From Bifidobacterium bohemicum DSM 22767 (GTDB taxonomy: Bacteria; Actinomycetota; Actinomycetes; Actinomycetales; Bifidobacteriaceae): a DNA stretch of 64,000 bases. A model generated the notes under the pieces. The model saw only the letters and a list, made by a program, of their open reading frames with translations, had not been told where the DNA came from and made no database searches. Location of the stretch: NCBI RefSeq assembly GCF_000741525.1, contig NZ_JGYP01000001.1:62001-126000 (forward strand), read 5' to 3'. A program made the position numbers and the translations under genes. Of the stretch, positions 11,946 through 19,432 are shown piece after piece (positions within the stretch are counted from its first letter, which is position 1; the number at the start of each line of letters is the position of its first letter).

Positions 11946-11973
11946 TTGCCTCTAGAAAATAATAGTGTAAAGT
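11946..11973 (+). promoter_or_regulatory. likely promoter of tRNA-Asn
   Basis: TTGCCT (11946-11951) and TAAAGT (11968-11973) are separated by 16 bases in an AT-rich patch about 40 bases before the tRNA. TATAGG at 11973-11978 is an alternative -10. This fits a housekeeping sigma promoter; it is inferred from position and resemblance only. Confidence 0.45.
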
Positions 11974-12011
11974 ATAGGTCTTGTGCGGTGCTGATGCAAC
12001 GTACGGGACAT

Positions 12012-12084
12012 TCCCGCATAGCTCAGTTGGCAGAGCGTTCGACTGTTAATCGAAATGTCGCTGGTTCAAGCCCAGCTGCGGGAG
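12012..12084 (+). tRNA. tRNA-Asn (anticodon GTT)
   Basis: A 73-base cloverleaf. The acceptor stem TCCCGCA (12012-12018) pairs with TGCGGGA (12077-12083). The D arm contains AGCTCAGTTGGCAGAGC. The anticodon stem TTCGA/TCGAA encloses loop CTGTTAA with anticodon GTT, and the T arm contains GGTTCAAGCC. The 3' CCA is not encoded. It has its own promoter-like element upstream and a strong terminator ten bases downstream, so it is a single-tRNA unit. Confidence 0.97.
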
Positions 12085-12093
12085 CTCGATTGG

Positions 12094-12125
12094 ATTCCGG
12101 AATCGTAAGGTTCCGGAATTTTTTT
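12094..12125 (+). terminator. intrinsic terminator after tRNA-Asn
   Basis: A 9-bp stem (ATTCCGGAA 12094-12102 with TTCCGGAAT 12111-12119) has an 8-base loop and is followed directly by a run of six T. This is a textbook Rho-independent terminator. Confidence 0.9.
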
Positions 12126-12237
12126 ATCCGGTTCCGGTAGCGCCACGCTCATATACGGTGCCATCTATCCCTATTGCTAATCTTGGCCTCGACCCGAGCC
12201 TTGATCTTAGGCGCGGAATTTGAAAGGTACAAAACTC

Positions 12238-14325
12238 TTGGAATTGCGACGTTTTCAGCGTGATATCGAATGCGATGAAGGTCATTCATACAGTGCCGCA
12301 ATTCCAGTTGAGAGCCTTGCAGGCACAACGAAAAACGACCATGCAGATGGTCGTGACTTGCCGCTGCGGCACCATGTCGCGGCAATCGACGGACTGCGTG
12401 CGTTGGCGATCATCGGCGTGGTCGGCTACCATATGCGTCCGGGGCTGATCAAAGGCGGATTCATCGGCGTAACCCTGTTTTTCGTCATTTCAGGCTTTCT
12501 TGTCACCGCAAGTGTTGAACGTCGTTTGTCCGGGCCGGTCGGCTTCCGCTACATCTCATATCTGGCGAGTAAACTTATACGACTGGCGGTGCCTTTGTTG
12601 GCCCTTGAAGCGCTTTTGCTGCCGGCTTTGTGGGCGTTTGCTCCGAGTTCATTGCCGAAGCTACACCTGGATTGCCTTCCCGCCTCGTTGTTTGCGATTA
12701 ATTGGGTGTATATCTTCCGACATCTGCCCTATTTTCAGACCGCGGGTTTGCCGTCTCCTTTGACGCATCTTTGGTTTCTGGCCGTCATCATGCAGTTTTA
12801 CGTGATATGGCCGTTGCTGTTGTGGCTTATGCATCGCTGTCGACTGAGATTGAACACGAAGGTTGCCATGACGTTGACGATCGCAGTAGGCTCCACCTTC
12901 CTCATGATGCTGCTGTCCCGATTCGGAACCGACGTCACTCGGGCATACTACGGATTGGACACTCGTGCGGCCGAATTGATGATCGGGGCTTTGGCGGCGT
13001 TTTATGTTGAGAGCCGCAGTGATGACAAGGATCGACGAATCGCCGGGCAATCAAGGGGCCGACGATTTGAGCTACCGAATATCCATGAAGTGCCGGTTTC
13101 CCGCAATATCGCTCGCTTGAACGAGACTGGTGGCCACATTGTGGTGCGCTCGATAGGCCCCTTTATCCTGCTTGGCGCACTTTTGATTTCATTCGCGCTG
13201 GCCAACGGCTCTGACAGGCTGCTGTATGTGGGAGGCTACCAGCTCATGGCCGTTATCACCGCGTCGCTTGTCGTGCTGACGATCGATCAGAAAGAACCAT
13301 GTGCGCTGCTGCTTGGTTCAAAGCCCTTGCGCTATCTGGGTTCACGTTCCTTCTCCCTGTATCTGGTGCATTATCCGCTGTTGCAGATCATGAACCCGGC
13401 GATACGCACCACCCCGTTGCGCCCTTGGGAGTGGATTGTCCAAGTCCTGGCGCTGTGGATTGTTGCTGAGCTGTTCTACCAGTTGGCTGAAGCGGTACGT
13501 AGCGTCGATTGCGCCAAGCCGGGGATACTCGGCCGCATACGTATTTGCAGCAAGGTGCTGGCTGTTCTGGGCCTTATGGCGACGATGATCGTGACTTTCC
13601 TACCTGTTGACTGGAATGCGCTGGCACAAAGCAGATTTGATGCGGTCCGTCACGACTATTTGGCTGTGGAACGTATTGTTGATAGGCCGGGTGCAATGCA
13701 TGATGACCTGACGGCGACTACGGTCCGCCGCAAGCGTGTTCCTAAGCCGACGCTGGATTTGCCGCCCCGGCTTTCCCCGAAAGCCGCGAAGGTTCCCAAG
13801 AATCTTGACACCACCGGGTGGACGTACGATGTGTATGGCGACGTGAGCAACGCCGACCCTCTGATCATCAGTGATTCGGTTGAAATGGGGGCGCAGGCTG
13901 AGGTGCAACAGACATTTCCACATGCTGTTCAGGATAACCTGGTTGGTAGGCCGTTCAGTGCAGGACTCGGCCTTTATCGCCAATATCAGGCGCAGGGACA
14001 TGGCCGACGTGTCGCCATCATTGCCCTTGGAACCAACGGGCCGATTGCCGATGAAGATCAGGTTGAGCAAATCATTAATGCGGCCAACGGCCAGCCATTG
14101 TACTTCACGACCGTGCGCGCCCCCGTCGACTGGCAGGACGCGAACAACGATATCCTGCGCAAGATAGCCGCCAAGCATTCCAATGTCGGTCTGCTCGATT
14201 GGTATAGAGTCAGCGAAGGGCATCCTGAGTATTTTTATGCCGATGGCACGCACCTGACCCCAGGTGAGGGTGGAGGACGCGCAGCATATGCCATGATGAT
14301 TCGTAGAGCCCTGTGCGGGCAATAA
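12238..14325 (+). CDS. OafA/OatA-type membrane O-acyltransferase with C-terminal SGNH-like region
   Basis: A large membrane acyltransferase (acyltransferase family 3). The start of the domain is HHVAAIDGLRALAIIGVVGYHM, with the catalytic-region histidine after the first helix, then GGFIGVTLFFVISGFL, the family signature. About ten hydrophobic segments follow to about residue 455. The C-terminal part (about 520-690) is extracellular in such proteins and reads like an SGNH-type domain: DPLIISDSVEMG near its start, VAIIALGTNGPI in the middle, and DGTHLTPGEGG with the D-x-x-H pair near the end. Members O-acetylate peptidoglycan or surface sugars. The frame opens at TTG 12220, but TTG 12238 has AAAGG ten bases before it. 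No ATG precedes the conserved domain, so a TTG start is needed. Substrate unknown. Confidence 0.85.
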   Translation: MELRRFQRDIECDEGHSYSAAIPVESLAGTTKNDHADGRDLPLRHHVAAIDGLRALAIIGVVGYHMRPGLIKGGFIGVTLFFVISGFLVTASVERRLSGPVGFRYISYLASKLIRLAVPLLALEALLLPALWAFAPSSLPKLHLDCLPASLFAINWVYIFRHLPYFQTAGLPSPLTHLWFLAVIMQFYVIWPLLLWLMHRCRLRLNTKVAMTLTIAVGSTFLMMLLSRFGTDVTRAYYGLDTRAAELMIGALAAFYVESRSDDKDRRIAGQSRGRRFELPNIHEVPVSRNIARLNETGGHIVVRSIGPFILLGALLISFALANGSDRLLYVGGYQLMAVITASLVVLTIDQKEPCALLLGSKPLRYLGSRSFSLYLVHYPLLQIMNPAIRTTPLRPWEWIVQVLALWIVAELFYQLAEAVRSVDCAKPGILGRIRICSKVLAVLGLMATMIVTFLPVDWNALAQSRFDAVRHDYLAVERIVDRPGAMHDDLTATTVRRKRVPKPTLDLPPRLSPKAAKVPKNLDTTGWTYDVYGDVSNADPLIISDSVEMGAQAEVQQTFPHAVQDNLVGRPFSAGLGLYRQYQAQGHGRRVAIIALGTNGPIADEDQVEQIINAANGQPLYFTTVRAPVDWQDANNDILRKIAAKHSNVGLLDWYRVSEGHPEYFYADGTHLTPGEGGGRAAYAMMIRRALCGQ

Positions 14326-14620
14326 GGCCTTGGTGCTGACCAACTGGCCATGTCTGCTTTCATTCGCCTATTCCGTTTCCTGAATTTGTCGAAGATCCGC
14401 CAATTCCTTGGCGCATCGCCCCTTTGGCATCTGTCGCCGATTCTGCTTGAGTTGGCAATTGGAATCGGACTGTGGATGAATTGGGCGACACGCCCGAACT
14501 ATGTGCATAACCCTTCGGTTTGGGTCACATGCCCAGTCCCAGGTGGTTATGGAGCCAGACAAGACGCAAAGTGAGTCCACCGGAATGAGGCTTGTATGGG
14601 ATAAACGAAAGGTGGACGGC

Positions 14621-15379
14621 ATGATTGACATAGGACAGAACCGGCATGCTCAACAGGTAAGGCAGCTTGCTCGGCGGCAGCTATTGCGTGATCGCAAGCG
14701 TGCGCGCGTGGCGATTATGCAAACGTCATGCATGCTCTTGTCGGTTGTGGTCGTTTCGGCTCTAGTGCCGGCGCTGAGCCGGACCAGTGTACCGTCGTTT
14801 AATTCATCCGTATGTGACTCCGATGACATGGATTACTTATCAAATCAAACGTTGGTTGACGATGCGACAGGTGATGACTTTTCCATGACGCGGACGATTG
14901 ACGTCGAATCTGCGGCATCGGGTCTCGGAGGAATTCCCACGCCACCGCAGACAGAGGGTGTGGGGCAGTGCCGTGCTGAGTTAGGTTCACCAGTCATTCC
15001 GCAAGTGGTGCTACGAAAATTCGACGCTCCTCGACATGCATGGGGTTCGGGGCACCGTGGAGCCGATCTGGTAGCCGTGGAAGGCACACCCTTGTTCGCT
15101 CCTGCAAACGGTGTAATCAGTTTCGCGGGTCTTGTGGCCGAAAAATCCGTAGTGAGCATACGATACCGCGCTTTGACCCTGACGTTCGAACCTGCTCAGA
15201 CTGAACTCCCCATAGGAACGCCGGTCGTCAGGGGAATGCCATTCGCCGTTGTCGCCGGTTTGTCCGATCACTGCACCGGAGCATGCGTTCATTGGGGAGT
15301 ACGAAAAATCCAGAAGCGCTATGTCGACCCCGTCAAACGTACCGAAAAGCGCAAAATCGTGCTCAAACCTGTTGATTAG
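14621..15379 (+). CDS. exported M23/LytM-like protein with altered active site
   Basis: About 252 residues with a basic N-terminus and a membrane/signal segment (MQTSCMLLSVVVVSALVPAL), then a linker and a C-terminal LytM (peptidase M23) domain. The first zinc motif is intact as H-x-x-x-D in WGSGHRGADLVA, and PVVRGMPFAVVAG corresponds to the strands before the last motif. The last motif, normally H-x-H, reads CVHWGVR, so the first His is Cys. Proteins of this kind sit in the cell envelope and either cleave peptidoglycan or, when degenerate, activate other hydrolases. ATG 14621 has a good ribosome site (AAAGGTGG). About 295 bases before it hold no recognisable gene. Convergent with the lipoprotein gene that follows. 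Confidence 0.82.
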   Translation: MIDIGQNRHAQQVRQLARRQLLRDRKRARVAIMQTSCMLLSVVVVSALVPALSRTSVPSFNSSVCDSDDMDYLSNQTLVDDATGDDFSMTRTIDVESAASGLGGIPTPPQTEGVGQCRAELGSPVIPQVVLRKFDAPRHAWGSGHRGADLVAVEGTPLFAPANGVISFAGLVAEKSVVSIRYRALTLTFEPAQTELPIGTPVVRGMPFAVVAGLSDHCTGACVHWGVRKIQKRYVDPVKRTEKRKIVLKPVD

Positions 15380-15399
15380 CGTTTCACAGCTGTCTGAAG

Positions 15400-17106
15400 C
15401 TATAGGCCAGCGTCCGCCAAGGAGATATATCCGGGATCGATCAGAGTGCTTTTGAGATTGCTTGCACTGATTGCGATCAGCTCTTCGCGAATGGTCAGAA
15501 CCTTGCCTGCTGCTGTTGTGGTCGTACTTATGAAGGGGAATGAATCAATCGGCTCGCCGACGGTGAGATTGACGACCACCTGCGCGATATCCTGTCCGAT
15601 TTTGTCGATGTTTTCCAAGCCTGTCATCCATTGGGCACCATCCACGATATGGGGCAACATATCCATATATCCGCCGTAACCTGTCACGATCGGCCAGGAA
15701 AGATCAACCGCGTTTTTTTCACTGTCTTTACCGGCTTTCTCGCCCGCATCCTTGGAGCCGTTTGAATCCGCCCCGCTACCTTTGGGAGCCGGTACCGCCT
15801 GCCGATTGACTTCTCGACGCCCGGTGATTGAGCCGACGATGCCGGACACGGTGATATCCGGATTGATGTCGGCCGAAGACCCTGTGTACTTGAGAGAGGA
15901 GAGCTCATCGACGACAGCGGAGCTGACGAAATCGTTCATGGCTATGATTCCATCCACATGCTTGGCCTCCTCCTTGGAATCAGTCAGACGGCCATCAAGA
16001 GCGCTTCGGATCTGCGATGTTTTGGAAGCGTCAACAACGAGATGCTTCCAATCGTCTTTGGTGCTTGAACCGGTGAGCAATCCTGATGGGCTTATGGCGC
16101 GGCCGTCTTTGAAGTATGGGCCGAGGACTTCCCATATCGCCGAGAACGCCTCTTGACTAAACCGGTGAGAAATATCTGATTCAGAGGGGCTGTCGTCCTG
16201 TTTGTTGGATAAAACGCCCGTGTCGTCAGACTCGGCGGGCAGCAGTATTTCGATGGCTTTGGGATGGTTGGAGGTCGCCTTGTCCAACGCCAGTTTGGTC
16301 GTCAATTGCATGGCCTGCATGCGGCCAATCGTCTTCGCGTCGGACAAGTCGACGAAGGCATCCGGTTTGACACCGTCGATGGGGTTGGAGAGCACCACTA
16401 CATGCGCACCTGCTCGCTGCGCCAGACGCAAACTTTTTGCCAGTCTTCTGGTGGATTGCTGATCCGTGTCCTTGGAGGCACCACCTTTTGACATGTCGTC
16501 CGATGTGTCGGAAGGTCTGTCACTGCCTGATTTAGGACTCGTGTCATGAGGATTGTCGCCGGCTTTCCCATCGTTCGCCGGATCCGACTGACTAAACTCG
16601 CTCGAAGTGGTTGCATCAGTGCCTCCGTCCTTTGCCTTGGTGTCCTGCGAAGGAGCGGTGAAATAGTCGCCATATTGCCTGCAAGCCGCATCGGTTTCAA
16701 TGATCGGCGCCACGATAAGGGTGGTTCGTCTGGCCTGTGTTGCCGTGGCTGATGACAATTTGCTGACGACGAAGTCCTGAATGGCGTTGCTTTGACTTTT
16801 CAAATCCCCATCGCTGCGATGCGATATGTTTTTGGGTCGGAATCCTTCGGCGACCATTGCCTTAGTCAAACGCGGCACGAGCTTTGTCCACTTGTTCAAT
16901 GGGGTGTGCTGTGAGATTGAAATGCCGTCCGAAGGGGTGAACACGGCAACACTGGAATCAGCTGGAATCTGCTGTGTCGCGGTCTTGACACTGCCTGCAT
17001 CGGGTTGTCGTGACTGACCAAAACAACCGCCCAAACCGAACAAAAGACCTACCGTGACCACAGTGGCAAGCAGTCTGGTCAGGTAACGCGCGATGCACGA
17101 ACTCAT
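15400..17106 (-). CDS. lipoprotein related to periplasmic sugar-binding proteins
   Basis: A 568-residue lipoprotein. The signal peptide ends in the lipobox L-G-G-C with Cys28, the residue modified by Lgt (encoded at 32.6 kb). The mature protein resembles the substrate-binding proteins of sugar ABC transporters (PBP type 1, XylF/RbsB-like): QRAGAHVVVLSNPIDG, then KAIEILLPAES, IIAMNDFVSSAVVDEL and IVTGYGGYMDMLPHIVDGAQWMTGLENI in the usual order. It is longer than standard binding proteins, with acidic Ser/Asp-rich inserts (about residues 150-215). No permease or ATPase gene is adjacent, so the partner transporter is elsewhere or absent. A strong 45-base dyad lies about 130 bases upstream of its start and may be its operator. 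Confidence 0.75.
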   Translation of the reverse strand: MSSCIARYLTRLLATVVTVGLLFGLGGCFGQSRQPDAGSVKTATQQIPADSSVAVFTPSDGISISQHTPLNKWTKLVPRLTKAMVAEGFRPKNISHRSDGDLKSQSNAIQDFVVSKLSSATATQARRTTLIVAPIIETDAACRQYGDYFTAPSQDTKAKDGGTDATTSSEFSQSDPANDGKAGDNPHDTSPKSGSDRPSDTSDDMSKGGASKDTDQQSTRRLAKSLRLAQRAGAHVVVLSNPIDGVKPDAFVDLSDAKTIGRMQAMQLTTKLALDKATSNHPKAIEILLPAESDDTGVLSNKQDDSPSESDISHRFSQEAFSAIWEVLGPYFKDGRAISPSGLLTGSSTKDDWKHLVVDASKTSQIRSALDGRLTDSKEEAKHVDGIIAMNDFVSSAVVDELSSLKYTGSSADINPDITVSGIVGSITGRREVNRQAVPAPKGSGADSNGSKDAGEKAGKDSEKNAVDLSWPIVTGYGGYMDMLPHIVDGAQWMTGLENIDKIGQDIAQVVVNLTVGEPIDSFPFISTTTTAAGKVLTIREELIAISASNLKSTLIDPGYISLADAGL

Positions 17107-17232
17107 GGCAACCCTTCATATCTTTGAGATGTCTACAGCTTCCGATGATAACGCATGGAGTCTAAGAACGTTCAACTCGACTCACTGGGGAAACCGGTCG
17201 CGCGGCTTCGGGCTGAAGGCAGACCGAGGATA

Positions 17233-17277
17233 CGATTAATGCAATCGGATTGAAACGCAATCCGATTGCATTAATCG
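17233..17277. repeat. near-perfect 45-base dyad, possible operator pair
   Basis: Arms of 20 bases (17233-17252 and 17258-17277) are exact reverse complements around a 5-base loop AAACG. Each arm contains a smaller odd palindrome CAATC-N-GATTG, so the structure can also be read as two operator half-pairs. No T-run follows on either strand, which argues against a terminator. It lies between the icd remnant and the lipoprotein gene, upstream of the latter. Confidence 0.6.
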
Positions 17278-17339
17278 AATATGATGCGCGTTTGTTTCCA
17301 TCACTCGGTGGACATGGCGCGACTGAGTTCGCCGGCCAA

Positions 17340-18492
17340 TGTATCATGAAACCGACAGTGTCGAGCCAAGGGGTTTCAGGTTCAACCAACATGGCCAGAT
17401 CCTTGGTCGTTCGCCCACTTTCGACCATCTCGATGATGACGTGCTTCACCGTTTCGGCGAAGTGGGCGAGTTGAGGTGTGCCGTCGGGTTTGGCGCGCTG
17501 CTTAATACCTCCGATCCATGCGTATATCGAAGCTATCGGATTGGTCGAGGTTGTTTCGCCTTCTTGCCAACGTCGATAATGACGGGCACCGTGCCGTGCG
17601 CCGCCTCAGCTTCCACCGTTCGTCCGTCCGGGGTCATCAGCACGCAAGTCATCAGCCCCGGCGAGCCGAAACCCTAGGCAATGGAATCGGACTGCACGTC
17701 TCTGTCGTAGTTTTTACAAGCCCACACGTAGTCGCCATGCATTTCATGGTGTTCGCCATCATGTCGTCAACGAGGCGGTGCTCATATGTCAGACCTCCGG
17801 CCTCGAATCCCGCACGGTATTCCGTTTCGTGAATCTGAGCGAAGATGCCTTTGAAACGCCAATCATAAGCTTTCAGAATGGTGTTTTTGCTTGAAAGGTA
17901 CATGGGGTTAGTGGCGCATCGGTCCGTAGTTGAAGCACGCGCGGGCGAACCCCTGAATCGATGCGTCCACATTGTACTGAACCTGAGCCACCCCCTTGCC
18001 AGGATGTCGTATACTACGTGTTCAATCGGCTCACCGCCATTTGCAGGCGTGAAAGTCACCGTCAGACGTCCCGGTGAATCGACGACGAGATCCGTGGCCT
18101 CGCATTGGTCACCCAATGCATGACGTGCGACGACGATGGGTTTGGTCCATCCCGGAACCAGACGCGGAATGTTGGAGATCATGATTGATTCACGGAAAAT
18201 CGTGTCGCCTAGAATATTGCGAGTGGTGCCGTCGGGGGACTTCCGCACTTTTCCTGAGGCCAAACTCCTTGACCCGTGCTTCATCTGGGATTACAGTCGC
18301 GCATTTGACCCCGACGTGGTGGAGCTTGATGAAGTCGGTGGCGTCGCGGTTTTGTATGCCCAGGTCGCAATAGTCCAGATTGATGTCGAGGTAGGGGAGA
18401 ATAGGACGTTCGCGGATTTCCTTCCAAATCACGCGTGTCATTTCATCGCCGTTAGGCTCGGCCACAAGGCCTTCAGTTTTGATTTTTCCCAT
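17340..18492 (-). pseudogene. icd: decayed NADP-type isocitrate dehydrogenase
   Basis: The minus strand reads as a broken copy of the 400-residue NADP-dependent isocitrate dehydrogenase, which makes 2-oxoglutarate for glutamate synthesis. From the start at 18492: MGKIKTEGLVAEPNGDEMTRVIWKEI, then VGVKCATVIPDEARVKEFGL after an in-frame loss of about 12 residues; then in another frame TRNILGDTIFRESIMISNIPRLVPGWTKPIVVARH; another shift gives GFARACFNYGPMRH; then YLSSKNTILKAYDWRFKGIF; then VWACKNYDRDVQSDSIA, a TAG stop, and [18 protein letters not shown]; the end reads AETVKHVIIEMVESGRTTKDLAMLV up to about 17340. At least four frame changes, one in-frame stop and the deletion make it non-functional. 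Order and spacing of all blocks are preserved, so decay was by small lesions. Confidence 0.9.
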
Positions 18493-18858
18493 GCTGCCCC
18501 TTTAGTGCTCTGGATGTCAAGTCTTCCGGTTGGTCCGTGGCCGGCACCGCGCCGATCGACGTCTTGACACGGTTGTCGCTCAAGGACTCCATTTGCAACG
18601 TCGAAATGTCCATTAAATGGGCTTTCGAACGGTTCCGTGGCCGTCACCTTGAACCGGCGAGTCGGTCGGAGCATAAGGGCAAGACCATGTCCGGAATCCT
18701 GAGAACGTCCATTCTTTCTTGAATTACATTCTAAAGGCTCTGTTGCGTTTGACTTCAATGGTTGGCATGCGTATCTTCAGAGGAATCTCAAGGAAACGTT
18801 GACTCTAAGAAGCAGTTCAACGCTCGTTGGGCGACCGGACCATAACGTGGAGGTGAGC
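18493..18858. other. gap upstream of the icd remnant
   Basis: About 365 bases between the divergently placed icd pseudogene and the Rv3235-family remnant. I see no gene, tRNA or strong hairpin. A purine-rich ribosome site (GGAGGTGAG, about 18849-18857) at its right edge belongs to the next gene. Confidence 0.5.
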
Positions 18859-19361
18859 ATGGGAACAACAGCAAGTCTGAGCGATGAGCTGGAAACCGGG
18901 CAGTATTCGTCTGTGATGAGTTATAGCGGGACCATCGGCATGGAATTGGCTAATAGACCGGTGCCGTACCACATATCACGATGTTTTCCCGGCACGCTCG
19001 AGTCGAGTCAATGTCAGGAACTGGTTATGTCGGCCTGCAGGGTAGCGTACATGTGCGTCGATGTGGTCAGAGGACGTATGCCGCCGCAGAATCTGCAACG
19101 AGCAGTCTCGCCCTCTTGCATGAAGCGGTTGGAAACGATGGCGTACCTGTTGAAAAACCATATGCGCACGCATCGTGAGTTGAAGGAGCAGCTCTGTTAT
19201 CTTCCGCGGTCATGCCCACCCTGATCAATGGTGTGCTGGTGAGCCCGGAAACCACCGAGTTCGTGGTGGGGGCGACCATCGGTCAGGTGCAGTATTGGGT
19301 TTCGCTGGTGTTCAGGTGTGAATCAAACCGATGGGTGTGCACGACTGCGGATCTGGGGTAG
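18859..19361 (+). pseudogene. Rv3235-family small protein, frameshifted
   Basis: Two consecutive frames together make one Rv3235-family protein, a small actinobacterial family of unknown function. The first frame starts at ATG 18859, right after a strong ribosome site GGAGGTGAG, and gives a linker followed by SACRVAYMCVDVVRGRMPPQNLQRAVSP, typical of the family's N-half (the xxGxRPxxQLxxxxSP pattern). It ends at a TGA at 19222-19224. The second frame picks up near 19185-19195 and gives LINGVLVSPETTEFVVGATIGQVQYWVSL, then RWVCTTADLG, the usual C-half ending in W-x-C-T, with stop at 19359-19361. A single frame change at about 19190 is enough to explain it. It is either a recent pseudogene or a base-call error. 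Confidence 0.65.
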
Positions 19362-19420
19362 TTCGCAGGCTGACGACACCCTGAAAGTTACGGAACCGTA
19401 GGCTTGGGGTTGCTATTGGT

Positions 19421-19426
19421 TATAAT
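19421..19426 (+). promoter_or_regulatory. -10 element of a probable leaderless fadD transcript
   Basis: TATAAT at 19421-19426 stands seven bases before the ATG of the acyl-CoA synthetase gene. Transcription from it would begin at or within a base or two of the start codon, so the mRNA would be leaderless. No ribosome site is present before the ATG, which agrees. A clear -35 is not seen. Confidence 0.55.
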
Positions 19427-19432
19427 CAAAGT

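Noticed and set aside
14350..14574. A 74-codon frame between the acyltransferase and the LytM-like gene
   Set aside because: No ribosome site or motif; overlaps the frame that leads into the real gene start at 14621.
17233..17277. The large dyad as a Rho-independent terminator
   Set aside because: Neither strand has a T-run after the stem, so it is listed as an unexplained repeat or operator instead.
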